Part shown: positions 41,470 through 51,322 of the stretch, piece by piece | Position numbering within the stretch: the stretch's first letter is position 1 | Layout of the letters: every line of letters begins with the position of its first letter | NCBI GenBank assembly: GCA_045539315.1 | Contig: JAZQFC010000037.1 | Coordinates: forward strand, 1-64,000 | Reading direction: 5' to 3' | Length of the DNA stretch: 64,000 bases | Source: RUG11462 sp045539315 | GTDB taxonomy: Bacteria > Bacillota > Clostridia > Oscillospirales > Acutalibacteraceae | The notes under the pieces: model-generated | What the model saw: only the letters and a program-made list of their open reading frames with translations | Databases searched by the model: none | What the model was told of the DNA's origin: nothing | Program-made: the position numbers and the translations under genes

Positions 41470-42340
41470 TATTTGCACCTCCTGAAATTTTCTTTGCAAC
41501 TATATCTGATACCGCATTTATAAACAAAACTAATACCAAAAGCACAACTGCAGTTGCATAAGCCTCGTTAGTATAAAGCCCTTCGCTTAAAAGCGCATAC
41601 ATATGAACAGATAAAGTTCTGCCTGAATTCATAACTGATTTTGGAATTCCTGTTACTGTGCCTGATGTGTATATTAGCGCCGCAGTTTCGCCTACTATTC
41701 TGCCTATGCTTAAAATAATGCCTGATAAAATTCCAGGCACGGCAGATGGCAACACAACTTTAAAGACTGTTCGAAGCCTTCCCGCACCCAAGCCAAAACT
41801 TCCCTCTCTATAACTGTCAGGCACCGCCAAAAGCGCTTCTTCGGTTGTTCTGATTATTAATGGTAAAACCATTATAGCAAGAGTTATTGCGCCTGATAAA
41901 ATTGAATACCGCCAAGAAAGTGTTATGTTAAAAAGCAAGTAACCGAAAAGACCAAAAACAATTGAAGGAATACCTTGCAAAGTTTCGGTTGTTAGCCTTA
42001 TTACTGACACTAATTTATTACCACGCTTTGCATATTCAACCAAATAAATCGCAGAAAAGACGCCAATAGGCACTGCAATTATAAGCGTTAAAAACACCAT
42101 AGTTATTGTATTTATAATCGCCGGCATCATTGAAACATTTTCACTAGTATAGGTAAATTCAAAAAGTTTTGGCGATAAATTTGGTATGCCTTTTATTAAA
42201 ATATATGCAACTAAAAACACCAACACAAATGCAGTTATAAGCGCCGAAAGAATTACCAGTATAAAGGCGAGCGCAGAAAATGGGTGTTTTTTATAATTTA
42301 ATAATTTTTGCTTAAATGATAATTTATTTATATATTCCAT
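41456..42340 (-). CDS. pstA: phosphate ABC transporter permease PstA
   Basis: 294-aa permease with six predicted TM segments. The EAA-type loop for contacting PstB (VPDSYREGSFGLGAGRLRTVFKVVLPSAVPGI) is present, as is IPSIVFGLFGY. It follows pstC after 9 bp. Confidence 0.95.
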   Translation of the reverse strand: MEYINKLSFKQKLLNYKKHPFSALAFILVILSALITAFVLVFLVAYILIKGIPNLSPKLFEFTYTSENVSMMPAIINTITMVFLTLIIAVPIGVFSAIYLVEYAKRGNKLVSVIRLTTETLQGIPSIVFGLFGYLLFNITLSWRYSILSGAITLAIMVLPLIIRTTEEALLAVPDSYREGSFGLGAGRLRTVFKVVLPSAVPGILSGIILSIGRIVGETAALIYTSGTVTGIPKSVMNSGRTLSVHMYALLSEGLYTNEAYATAVVLLVLVLFINAVSDIVAKKISGGANNDKN

Positions 42341-42349
42341 AGCGCACCC

Positions 42350-43195
42350 TTAATCTTTCTTTTTAATAAGCGAAAAGCACAGATTAATAATAAGTATAAA
42401 CACAAAAAGCACAACTGCGGTTGAAATCAACGCTTTTCTGTGAAGTCCTGTTGCATAGCCCATTTCCAAAGCGATATTTGCAGTTAATGTTCTAATACCA
42501 CTTGTAAGTTTACTTGCTATAACAGGTTGATTTCCTGCTATCATCATAACCGCCATAGTTTCGCCTATTGCTCTGCCTATACCTAATATAATTCCTGCTA
42601 ACACACCTGATTTTGCCGCAGGAAAAACCACACTAAAAACACTTCGCTCGTGAGTTGCGCCTAGCGCTAGTGAGCCTTCATAATAACTTTTAGGCACTGC
42701 TTTTAATGAACTTTCGGTTACATTTATTATTGTTGGAAGTATCATCATTCCTAGCAAAAGTGAGGCAGTAAGAAGACCTTTGCCACTGCCACCGATAGTG
42801 TTTTGAATTAAAGGCACTATCACCACAAGACCAAAAAAGCCATAAACAATAGATGGAATTCCTGCGAGTAGATTTACAATTGGTTTTAATATTTTATAAA
42901 TCTTTTCAGGGCAAAAGTGCGACATAAACATTGCGCATAAAAGTCCTATCGGCACACCTACTAAACCTGCGCCAACCGTTACATAAATACTACTGATTAT
43001 CATTGGAAAAATGCCGTAAGTATTATCGCTTGGTCGCCATTCATTACCGAATAAAAACTTTATAAAGCCTATTTCTCTCATTGCAGGAAGCCCTGTGCCG
43101 AACAAAAATATACAGATTAGCAAAACCGATATAATCGAAATACACGCAGTTAGCAAAAACACATATTTCATTGCGTTTTCTTTGATTTTATTCAT
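42350..43195 (-). CDS. pstC: phosphate ABC transporter permease PstC
   Basis: 281-aa permease, six TM segments, with EAA loop VPKSYYEGSLALGATHERSV and GIPSIVYGFFGL. It forms the channel with PstA. It follows pstS by 9 bp. Confidence 0.95.
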   Translation of the reverse strand: MNKIKENAMKYVFLLTACISIISVLLICIFLFGTGLPAMREIGFIKFLFGNEWRPSDNTYGIFPMIISSIYVTVGAGLVGVPIGLLCAMFMSHFCPEKIYKILKPIVNLLAGIPSIVYGFFGLVVIVPLIQNTIGGSGKGLLTASLLLGMMILPTIINVTESSLKAVPKSYYEGSLALGATHERSVFSVVFPAAKSGVLAGIILGIGRAIGETMAVMMIAGNQPVIASKLTSGIRTLTANIALEMGYATGLHRKALISTAVVLFVFILIINLCFSLIKKKD

Positions 43196-43204
43196 TGTTT
43201 TCTC

Positions 43205-44071
43205 CTAACCATTAATCAATTCTGACCAATCGGTGATTTCGCCTTTGAAAACGCCTTTGATTTGCTCTGATGAAAGCGAGTCAAAACTGTTATTCTTATT
43301 AACAATTACTGCTATGCCATCTTTTGCGATAACTGTTGAATTTAGCGAAGTTAATTCATCTGGTTTTAACTCTCTAGAAGCCATACCAATGTCAGAAACG
43401 CCATTGATTACATCTGTCATACCTGTTGATGAATCTGACTGTTGAAGTTCAATTAAAACATTTTTGTTGATTTTGCAATACGCTTCTTTTAACTTCTCCA
43501 TAACAGGTGTTACCGAAGAAGAGCCACTTATTGTTATTTTTCCCGAAATCTCTGTTTTTTCATATTCAAGAGGCTCATCAATGCTAATATACTTTTCTTC
43601 GCTAACTATTTTTTGACCATCACTGCTTAAAATAAATCTTATAAAATCACTTGCTACATCGCTTAAACCATCTTTTCTTGTTGCTATATTAAATGGGCGA
43701 ACAATTTTATAAGTTCCGTTTTTGGCATTTTCCACGCTTGGATATACACCATCAATTTTAAGCGCTTTAATGCTATCATTTAGTGAGCCGAGCGAAATAT
43801 AACCAATTGAATATTTATTGCCTGCTACGGTTGTCATCATAACTGCAGTTGAGTTTGTAATCTCTGCTAAAATAGTTGTTTTATCTGTATCATTTTCTTC
43901 AACACCGAAAAGTTCAACAAATGCGCCGCGAGTACCGGAGCCATCTTCTCGCGAGATTACTGTTATTTCCCCTGTTGTTGATGTATTATCTTGATTTTTC
44001 GAGCAACTTGCAAAGCAAGATGCAATTACTGCACATAATACTAATGCTATTAATTTTTTTACTTTTTTCAT
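43205..44071 (-). CDS. pstS: phosphate-binding lipoprotein PstS, circularly permuted
   Basis: 288-aa phosphate receptor. Lipoprotein signal with FASC, Cys23. After it the sequence starts with the half that is normally C-terminal, GEITVISREDGSGTRGAFVE (34-53), through DFIRFILSSDGQ. It then continues into the normally N-terminal half, GKITISGSSSVTPVMEKL (177-194), then IELQQSDSSTGM, DIGMASREL, DGIAVIVN, EQIKGVFKGEITDWSELING, where it ends. The SGSSS, SRE and SREDGSGTR phosphate ligands are all present. It heads the pst operon. Assigned as PstS with confidence; the block order is directly visible. Confidence 0.93.
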   Translation of the reverse strand: MKKVKKLIALVLCAVIASCFASCSKNQDNTSTTGEITVISREDGSGTRGAFVELFGVEENDTDKTTILAEITNSTAVMMTTVAGNKYSIGYISLGSLNDSIKALKIDGVYPSVENAKNGTYKIVRPFNIATRKDGLSDVASDFIRFILSSDGQKIVSEEKYISIDEPLEYEKTEISGKITISGSSSVTPVMEKLKEAYCKINKNVLIELQQSDSSTGMTDVINGVSDIGMASRELKPDELTSLNSTVIAKDGIAVIVNKNNSFDSLSSEQIKGVFKGEITDWSELING

Positions 44072-44220
44072 AATGTTAAAATCCTTTCAAATTTGTTTTT
44101 TACACTTTTTAGTGCAATTTTATTGTAAAACTTAAATGTAAAATCTATAATCATACTTTTGTTAAATTTAGATTAAAACCCTTTTTTAAAAGTATATGTT
44201 AATTTACAATTAATATTAAA

Positions 44221-44252
44221 AAACAGACTGCAAAAAAGCAGTCTGTTTTTAT
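44221..44252. terminator. terminator between DUF3794 and pst genes
   Basis: An 11-bp stem (44221-44231 with 44238-44248) with T-run. It is located at the end of the DUF3794 gene, on the pst promoter side; A- and T-runs make it usable on both strands. The pst promoter lies somewhere in 44072-44220; TGTAAA/TGTTAA repeats are present but not regularly spaced. Confidence 0.7.
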
Positions 44253-44253
44253 C

Positions 44254-45783
44254 TTACATACAAGGAATTAAAAGCATTTTATCTTCTTGTAAATATTCAT
44301 CGCTAATATTATTAGCCTCTTGAATTATCACATAAGAGGTGTTGTATTTTAAAGCAATATCCCAAATGCTCTCGCCTTTTTCGCCAAAATATGCAACAAG
44401 TGACGGCATATCATCAAAAGATTTTTTGTTTTGCTCATCAATATTTATTGCAGTTACTGCATTTAAACTAAACGGTTTTACAACCAAACCGCAAACATTC
44501 ATTTCGCATTTAAAATCTACGCAATTGCCCGAAACAATATTATATGAACAATTAATCGGCGATAATGTTAAATCAAAATTGCAACCATCTTCTTTTATAT
44601 TCACAGGCAATTTTTCATTATATGTAGCAACTTTTTCATAATATTTGCAACTGCCATTTTCGTCCTCGAGCAAGACACAAACTGCAACATCTCCGCTGAT
44701 GTATGTTTCGTCATTTTCACTCTTGCAAGTGTAATGAAGCGGGATAAGACGCATATCAACTATCTCTGAAATATGCGAAGAAACATTGATACGTTCTCTT
44801 ACTGTTATATTATCATTAAGCGAAGTTATGAATTTTTCACAACCGATTGTATCTCGCTCGAGGTCTGACTCATATTTAACCGAATAGCCATCTGTTACTG
44901 CGCTGACATCGTTTATACAATAAGCGCTGGCAAGTAAATTGATTTTTGCATTTACATTAATAGTACGCATTTCGCCCTCGCTATTTGTAACGGCTTTGAA
45001 ACTTGCCGAGCAAAGATGAGCGCTTACTTTTAAAATAGAATCATCTTTTACACCTTGAATGTCTAGCACCTGACTTATTGAAACGCTTTTATTAACAGTT
45101 TCATATCGCCAGTCAGATGAAAGATATAAAATGTTATAATTAACTGTCATTTTTACAACCGCTTTGTTTGTTATGGTTTTTATCTCATCTACCACAACAA
45201 ACGCGTCATTTTTTATGATATTTGAAACAGAGCCTTGCGAATCGTTAAGACTAACATCATCGGCAACATTAACGCTTTTTTCAACAAAACCAATAAGCGT
45301 TAAAACATCGCAATTTTGTTTTTTAACAACAACTGTTTCATCTTGCACCTCGCTAATATAATTCTTTTCATCGTTTTTCATTAACTTTAATGCAACACTA
45401 GTAGCGCCGTGGACATCAATTTTTCTATTATTTACTGCTCTGCAATTAACATATTCGGTTTTTATGCTATAACATTTTACAGTTTCAAAATCAATCATTC
45501 CAACATTAATAGATTTTGAAATATTTGTTGTTAATTCATAGCCGAATAGTTTGTCTTCTTTTGTGGCATATAAAACACTGATATTTGCGCAAATATCTAT
45601 TTGCGCTGTATCCGAAAGCACCGATAAATTAGTAATTCTAGGCACTATATTACATTTTAAAATACGCTCAATATCCGGGCAAAAATCAGGTAGTGTAAAC
45701 TCTATATCAATAGGATATTCGTTGCGTTTTTCATAAAGTTTATTAGTTGTTGATATTTTCTTCTTAACTGTTTCTAATTTCAT
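44254..45783 (-). CDS. DUF3794 and LysM domain protein (spore-related)
   Basis: 509 aa. Two to three DUF3794 (SPOCS) modules (about 30-135, 165-280 and 320-420, starting with FTLPDFCPDIERILKC), followed by a C-terminal LysM (about 460-509, VAYFGEKGESIWDIALKYNTS). SPOCS-domain proteins occur in spore-forming Clostridia and attach to the cortex or coat region. No signal peptide is visible, which suits a protein assembled on the forespore surface from the mother cell. Function is inferred from the domains. Confidence 0.85.
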   Translation of the reverse strand: MKLETVKKKISTTNKLYEKRNEYPIDIEFTLPDFCPDIERILKCNIVPRITNLSVLSDTAQIDICANISVLYATKEDKLFGYELTTNISKSINVGMIDFETVKCYSIKTEYVNCRAVNNRKIDVHGATSVALKLMKNDEKNYISEVQDETVVVKKQNCDVLTLIGFVEKSVNVADDVSLNDSQGSVSNIIKNDAFVVVDEIKTITNKAVVKMTVNYNILYLSSDWRYETVNKSVSISQVLDIQGVKDDSILKVSAHLCSASFKAVTNSEGEMRTINVNAKINLLASAYCINDVSAVTDGYSVKYESDLERDTIGCEKFITSLNDNITVRERINVSSHISEIVDMRLIPLHYTCKSENDETYISGDVAVCVLLEDENGSCKYYEKVATYNEKLPVNIKEDGCNFDLTLSPINCSYNIVSGNCVDFKCEMNVCGLVVKPFSLNAVTAINIDEQNKKSFDDMPSLVAYFGEKGESIWDIALKYNTSYVIIQEANNISDEYLQEDKMLLIPCM

Positions 45784-45876
45784 AAAGAAGCCTGCCTTTC
45801 AAAAAGTCTTTTTGTTAGAGTATATTATTATCAAAAAATAAATATGCCCAAAACGCAAAAAATTAGACTTAAATAA

Positions 45877-45905
45877 TTGACAAACCTTTTATAAAGTGAT
45901 AAAAT
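45877..45905 (+). promoter_or_regulatory. promoter of ilvE
   Basis: TTGACA 45877-45882, 17-bp spacer, TAAAAT 45900-45905. Confidence 0.75.
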
Positions 45906-45951
45906 TATTAGCAAATTAAATGGTTTTTATCCAAAAAGAGGAGTCTTTTAA

Positions 45952-47022
45952 ATGCTTAATATTAAAATTGAGAAAACAACTACACCTAAACAAAAACCTG
46001 TTGCCGGCGAGCCTTTAGGTTTCGGTAATATTTTTACAGACCATATGTTTGTAATGAATTATGAGGAAGGCAAGGGTTGGTTTAACCCTAGAATCGTTCC
46101 TTTTGAAAGAGTTTCGCTTTCCCCTGCTGCAATGGTTTTTCATTATGGTCAAGAAATGTTTGAAGGTATGAAAGCATATAGAGGTGAAGATGATAAAATT
46201 TATCTTTTCCGTCCTGATATGAATGCTAAAAGAGCAAATTCTTCTAACGAGCGTTTGGTTATTCCAGAAATTCCTGAAGATGATTTTGTTCAAGCAGTTT
46301 CAGAATTAGTCAGCGTTGAAAAAGACTGGGTGCCAAAAGATGAAGGTACTTCGCTTTATATTCGTCCTTTTGTTATTGCAACTGATGAGTTTTTAGGCGT
46401 TGCCCCTTCTAAAACATATTTGTTTATGGTTATTTTAAGTCCAAGCGGCGCTTACTATGCAAATGGGCTCGAGCCTGTTGGCATTTGGATAGAAGATGAA
46501 TATGTAAGAGCAGTTAAAGGTGGTATGGGTTACATAAAAACAGGCGGTAACTATGCTGCAAGTCTTATTGCTCAAGACAAGGCTCACGAAGAAGGTTATT
46601 CACAAGTTTTATGGCTTGATGGCGTTGAAAGAAAATATATCGAAGAAGTTGGCGCTATGAACATCTTCTTTAAAATTGATGGTAAAGTTGTAACACCTAT
46701 GCTTACAGGTAGTATTTTGCCAGGTATCACTCGTGATTCTACTATTAAACTTTGCAAACACTTTGGTTTTGAAGTTGAAGAACGAAGAATCTCTGTTGAT
46801 GAGTTAATGCAAGCCGCTAAAGATGGCACTCTTGAAGAATGTTTTGGAACAGGTACTGCGGCAGTTATCTCACCTGTTGGTAAACTTCGTTGTGGCGATG
46901 AGGTAATAGTTATCGGCGACAATAAAATTGGCGAGTTATCTCAAAAATTATATGATACATTAACAGGTATTCAATGGGGCAAACTAGATGACCCATTTGA
47001 CTGGAGAGTAACAGTAAAATAA
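45952..47022 (+). CDS. ilvE: branched-chain amino acid aminotransferase
   Basis: 356-aa fold IV PLP enzyme making leucine, isoleucine and valine from their 2-keto acids. Seen: SPAAMVFHYGQEMFEGMKAY, IRPFVIAT, and the PLP lysine region KTGGNYAASL. The later EEVGAMNIFF, GSILPGITRDS and CFGTGTAAVISPVG blocks match the long BCAT type (about 350 aa). RBS AGAGGAG. Transcribed alone. Confidence 0.95.
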   Translation: MLNIKIEKTTTPKQKPVAGEPLGFGNIFTDHMFVMNYEEGKGWFNPRIVPFERVSLSPAAMVFHYGQEMFEGMKAYRGEDDKIYLFRPDMNAKRANSSNERLVIPEIPEDDFVQAVSELVSVEKDWVPKDEGTSLYIRPFVIATDEFLGVAPSKTYLFMVILSPSGAYYANGLEPVGIWIEDEYVRAVKGGMGYIKTGGNYAASLIAQDKAHEEGYSQVLWLDGVERKYIEEVGAMNIFFKIDGKVVTPMLTGSILPGITRDSTIKLCKHFGFEVEERRISVDELMQAAKDGTLEECFGTGTAAVISPVGKLRCGDEVIVIGDNKIGELSQKLYDTLTGIQWGKLDDPFDWRVTVK

Positions 47023-47041
47023 GTATAAAACATAAATTTTA

Positions 47042-47075
47042 AAAATCCCAAGTAAAATTTACTTGGGATTTTTTG
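47042..47075 (+). terminator. terminator of ilvE
   Basis: A 15-bp inverted repeat (47042-47056 with 47058-47072), T-run. Confidence 0.85.
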
Positions 47076-47145
47076 TGTTTTTTGAAACTTTTTCCATTTA
47101 TTTGTACACTATATAAACAGAACTTATATAAAGGTGGAGTAAAAA

Positions 47146-48087
47146 ATGATTAAACTTATTATTGTTGTTCCTTGTTACAACGAATCAGAAGTTATTTTTG
47201 AAACTGCAAAAAGGCTTGAAGAAAAGTTTCAAAATTTACAAGATAAAAAATACATTTCAAATACAAGCGAGATTATTTTTGTTGATGATGGTTCGCGTGA
47301 TGATACATGGGAAAAGATTCAACAACTAAACACAAAAAACAAAATCTTCACAGGGGTTAAACTATCAAGAAACCGTGGGCACCAAAACGCTTTACTTGCA
47401 GGGCTTGAAACTGCCAAAGGCAACTGCGATGCAGTTATTTCAATGGACGCAGATTTGCAAGATGATATAAACGCAATTGATGAGTTTATTGAAAACTATA
47501 ACAAAGGCTATGAAGTGGTTTATGGCGTTAGAAACTCAAGAAAAAAAGACAGTTTTTTCAAAAGAGCAACTGCCGAAGGTTTTTATAAATTTATGAAGTT
47601 TATGGGTGTTGATATTGTTTATAATCATGCTGATTATAGGCTTTTAGGCAAACGCGCACTAGAGGCTTTATTTGAATTTAAAGAGGTTAATTTGTTTTTA
47701 AGAGGGTTAGTTCCGCTTGTTGGTTTTAAATCAACAAATGTTTATTATAGCAGAGATAAACGTTTTGCAGGCGAATCAAAATACCCTTTGAAAAAGATGC
47801 TTTCTTTTGCTTTTGATGGCATTAGTTCGCTTAGCGTTAAACCGATAAGAATGATAATCGGCGTTGGTGTTTTCTGCTTTATAATTAGCCTTATAATACT
47901 TCTTTATGCGCTTATCAGATACTTTTGTGGCGCAACTGTTAGCGGTTGGACCAGTATTGTAGGCTCAATTTGGGCGCTTGGCGGTCTTGAACTGCTGTCT
48001 ATTGGTATTATAGGCGAATATGTTGGAAAAGTATTTTTGGAAACCAAGCAAAGACCAAGATACATCATTGAAAAAATTATAAAGTAG
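47146..48087 (+). CDS. GT2 family glycosyltransferase with two TM helices
   Basis: 313 aa: catalytic GT-A domain with VPCYNES, VDDGSRDDTW, NRGHQNALLAGLE and MDADLQDD (DxD), then two C-terminal TM segments (about 232-256 and 268-290). This is the GtrB/YkcC/CsbB layout, which makes polyprenyl-phosphate-linked sugars for use outside the membrane. The next gene, 8 bp downstream, is a large multipass protein that could be the matching transferase. Together they may decorate a wall polymer. Sugar unknown. Confidence 0.9.
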   Translation: MIKLIIVVPCYNESEVIFETAKRLEEKFQNLQDKKYISNTSEIIFVDDGSRDDTWEKIQQLNTKNKIFTGVKLSRNRGHQNALLAGLETAKGNCDAVISMDADLQDDINAIDEFIENYNKGYEVVYGVRNSRKKDSFFKRATAEGFYKFMKFMGVDIVYNHADYRLLGKRALEALFEFKEVNLFLRGLVPLVGFKSTNVYYSRDKRFAGESKYPLKKMLSFAFDGISSLSVKPIRMIIGVGVFCFIISLIILLYALIRYFCGATVSGWTSIVGSIWALGGLELLSIGIIGEYVGKVFLETKQRPRYIIEKIIK

Positions 48088-48095
48088 GTGAAAAT

Positions 48096-50252
48096 ATGCA
48101 AGTTAAATTAAATAATATTTTCAACAAAACAATTGTAATTTTAACCCTGTCTTTTGTTTTCTTTTCGCTAATATTCACAAGTGTTTATTCTGAAAAAGAC
48201 GGGTTTAATTTTAAAAACGCATTACCGATAATATCGGTTGCGTTTTTAATTTATATAGTATCTTTTTTGCTTTTTAAAATTATTGATAAGTTTGATAAAA
48301 CCAAGTTAAAATGGTTGGCATTTTCTTTAATGGCAGTTTTTGTTGCAATTGAGATTTTTGTTTTATTTAATCTCTCATCTGTGCCAAATACAGACGCTTA
48401 CAGATGCATTGATACCGCTATTGGCTTTGCTACCGGTGTGGAAGAAAGTGTTAGCAACAATAGTTTGTATTACAACTATTTTTGCGCTTTTAGCAACAAT
48501 AATATGTTTGTGAGTATTCTTGATTTATACTTCTCTTTTTTAAAACTTTTTAATGTTACAGACTTTTTATTCTTTGCAAGAGTTTTAAATGCAATTTTAA
48601 TATTCTTGGCAATTGTTTTTACTTTTCTTTCAATAAACAAACTTTTAGGGCTTAAAATGGCTACAAAAACTTTGGTTTTACTTACCCTGTGCCCTGTCTT
48701 TTATGTGTTTATAGAATGGGTTTACACGCTAACATTTAGTCTTGCTTTTATGATGGCGCTTTTTTATGTTTTAGTGTGTTTGACAAAGGCGAAAACAACA
48801 AGCAAAAGAATTCTATTATCAATTATCTGCGCTTTGCTTGCCGTGGTTAGTTATTTAATAAGACCTACTGCAATATTTCCTTTAATCGCTTTTATATTAG
48901 TAGCGCTTTTTAAATTCAAAACTAAAGATTTCAAAAAATATTTAGTTTGTTTTGTTTCATTTATATTGGTTTTTGCGATAACTTACTCGCCACTATCAGA
49001 TTTTGCGAATAATAAATTTCAAGATACACTTGATAAAAACCACCCTGTCACACACTGGGTTATGATGGGGCTAGGCGAAAACGGTGGGCTTTCTTATGAT
49101 GATTATGCGCTAACCAAAAGTTTTGGCGATACAAAGGCAGAAAAAACAAAAGGCAATTTACAAGAAATCGGCAAAAGAATAAAAGAAAAAGGCGCAATAG
49201 GACTTGCAAAACACTTTTGTTATAAAACCTTAAAAACTTTTACAAGTGGTACTTTTGGCATACATTCAAGAATATCGCATCAACAAGAAAACTCGACTTT
49301 AAAGCCATTTATAGAAGGTAAAAACGATTTGTTCTTTTTGTTTTACGCGCAAGGTTTTAGAACTTTTATTTATCTTTTTATGATGATTTTACTTATTAAA
49401 ATTTTAGTTTCAAAGAAAAACAACAGCGCGCTAATGCCGATAATTATAACTGTTTTAGGTGGATATGTTTTCTACTTAATTTGGGAAGCAAAACAAACTT
49501 ATAGTTTGGCGTTTTACATTTTCACAATAATTCTTGCGCAAGTTTGCTTGAATGATTTAAGCGAAAAAATCTCTCTTGATAATAAAGTATTTAAAAGAAT
49601 TAAACTTAAAAATTTGTTTTGTTTTGCGCTTGGTTTGACACTTTGTTTGAGTTTGATTACAGGAATTTATCTTTATGACGACTACTGCGAAAAAGAGATA
49701 ATTACTAAAAATATTCAAGTTGAAAAAATTGTTAAAAAATACGGTCATTCTCAAACGGCTAAATCTTTGAATCAGGAATTTTTTATAAAAGATGATTTTG
49801 ATTATATTAAATTATACATTTATAAAAGCGATTTGGCTTTAGATGACAAAATCAATGTTACTTTAAAAGATGAGCGCCAAAATATTATAAATTCAACTAA
49901 TATTAACTATGGCGATTTTTCTAAAAACGGCGATATAAAGATGGGTTTGATTAACTTTGATAAAGTATCAACTAACAACAAAGCAAAGTATATTCTAAGC
50001 ATAAATTGTGATAAAAACATTAATTGGCTTGTTTCAAATTCAAACGGAATTGATGTTTACAAAGGCGATTTGACAATTGATAACAAAAAAGTTTGCAACG
50101 ATTTATCAATTGAAGTTGGGCAAGAAATCAAAACCACTAAAATGCCGAAGGCTATATATTTTTTAATTTGGTTTGATATTTGCTTGACACAGATTTTGCT
50201 CGTTTTATCGCTTTTGATAGAGCGAATTAAAAATAAATTGTATTTCATTTGA
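48096..50252 (+). CDS. multipass membrane protein, GT-C glycosyltransferase-like
   Basis: 718 aa with about 12 hydrophobic segments, a loop with NTDAYRCID near 105 (an early extracytoplasmic acidic residue, as in GT-C enzymes), and an extracellular beta-rich region near the C-terminus (about 545-685) between two TM helices. It is paired with the GT2 gene, so use of a lipid-linked sugar is a fair inference. There is no detailed sequence match that I can name. RBS GTAGGTG. Confidence 0.7.
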   Translation: MQVKLNNIFNKTIVILTLSFVFFSLIFTSVYSEKDGFNFKNALPIISVAFLIYIVSFLLFKIIDKFDKTKLKWLAFSLMAVFVAIEIFVLFNLSSVPNTDAYRCIDTAIGFATGVEESVSNNSLYYNYFCAFSNNNMFVSILDLYFSFLKLFNVTDFLFFARVLNAILIFLAIVFTFLSINKLLGLKMATKTLVLLTLCPVFYVFIEWVYTLTFSLAFMMALFYVLVCLTKAKTTSKRILLSIICALLAVVSYLIRPTAIFPLIAFILVALFKFKTKDFKKYLVCFVSFILVFAITYSPLSDFANNKFQDTLDKNHPVTHWVMMGLGENGGLSYDDYALTKSFGDTKAEKTKGNLQEIGKRIKEKGAIGLAKHFCYKTLKTFTSGTFGIHSRISHQQENSTLKPFIEGKNDLFFLFYAQGFRTFIYLFMMILLIKILVSKKNNSALMPIIITVLGGYVFYLIWEAKQTYSLAFYIFTIILAQVCLNDLSEKISLDNKVFKRIKLKNLFCFALGLTLCLSLITGIYLYDDYCEKEIITKNIQVEKIVKKYGHSQTAKSLNQEFFIKDDFDYIKLYIYKSDLALDDKINVTLKDERQNIINSTNINYGDFSKNGDIKMGLINFDKVSTNNKAKYILSINCDKNINWLVSNSNGIDVYKGDLTIDNKKVCNDLSIEVGQEIKTTKMPKAIYFLIWFDICLTQILLVLSLLIERIKNKLYFI

Positions 50253-50301
50253 AGTTGTGATAAAATAGTTTTGCAAAGCAATTTCAAAGGAGATAAACCT
50301 T

Positions 50302-51318
50302 ATGAGAAAATACCTTTTGCCAAATGAGGGCGAGTTTTACAAAGCCAATTTACACGCTCATGCTACCGGCTCTGATGGTGAATTTTCGCCCGAAGAAATG
50401 AAAGCCGAATATAAAAAGCGTGGATACCAAGTGCTTAGTATTACTGAACATGAAGTGCTAAAAGACTATACAAAATTTGATGATGACGATTTTATTTTTA
50501 TAAATGGCTATGAATTATCAATTAATGATAACAAGTATAGTGAATGGTCTGAAAATAAATGCGCTCATTTAAACCTTTATTGTGGCGATAAGCATAATAT
50601 CAAACAGGTATGTTTCAACCCTGATTCAATTTGGTTTGCAGGCGATGAAGTTAAAAACTCGGTTGAATATTATGGCGATATAGCAAACCACGAATATAGC
50701 GCAAAATATATAAATTCAGTTATAAAAGAAGCTAATGAAAAAGGCTTTATTGTATGCTTGAATCACCCTTATTGGTCACTTCAAGAACCTTGGGAATTAT
50801 GCGAATACAAAGGGCTTTTCGCTCTTGAAATTTATAATACCGACAATGTTTATTGGGGTTGGCCTGAATATAATATTTATGCTTATGACATTATGTCGAG
50901 AAAAGGCATCAAAATAGCGCCTCAAATGGCAGACGATAATCATAACCACAAGTCGCAAAATAATCGTTTATATGGCTCTTTTGGTGGCTTTAATATGATA
51001 AAAGCCAAAGCCTTAACATATGATGATATTTTTAACGCGCTTAAAAACCAAGAATTTTACTGCTCACAAGGACCTGAAATTTTTGATTTATATGTAGAAG
51101 ATGGTTTTGTGCATATAAAAACTTCCCCTGTTAAAGATATTATTATGGTTAGTGGAATTCGCCACACAAGAAGAAAATTCGCAGAAGATGGTGAATATAT
51201 AACCGAAGCGTCATTCCCTTTGCAAGATAATCTTAAATATGTAAGATTTGATGTTATTGATGAAAAAGGTAGGCACGCTAACACAAGAGCATATTTCAAA
51301 GACGAATGGGAAGCATAA
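50302..51318 (+). CDS. PHP-domain metal-dependent phosphoesterase
   Basis: 338 aa. The PHP metal ligands are recognisable: NLHAHATGSDGEFSPEE (HxH, D), ITEHEV, NGYELSIN, and CLNHPYW later. The C-terminal 90 residues form a separate beta-rich part. PHP enzymes of this group hydrolyse phosphate esters such as nucleotides or histidinol phosphate; substrate unknown here. RBS AAAGGAG. Separated from the next gene by only 4 bp. Confidence 0.82.
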   Translation: MRKYLLPNEGEFYKANLHAHATGSDGEFSPEEMKAEYKKRGYQVLSITEHEVLKDYTKFDDDDFIFINGYELSINDNKYSEWSENKCAHLNLYCGDKHNIKQVCFNPDSIWFAGDEVKNSVEYYGDIANHEYSAKYINSVIKEANEKGFIVCLNHPYWSLQEPWELCEYKGLFALEIYNTDNVYWGWPEYNIYAYDIMSRKGIKIAPQMADDNHNHKSQNNRLYGSFGGFNMIKAKALTYDDIFNALKNQEFYCSQGPEIFDLYVEDGFVHIKTSPVKDIIMVSGIRHTRRKFAEDGEYITEASFPLQDNLKYVRFDVIDEKGRHANTRAYFKDEWEA

Positions 51319-51322
51319 ATTT

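Noticed and set aside
44072..44220. PhoP (Pho) box upstream of pstS
   Set aside because: TGTAAA/TGTTAA elements at 44124, 44137, 44160 and 44197 look like TTAACA/TTTACA halves but their spacing (13, 23, 37) does not follow the 11-bp repeat of a Pho box.
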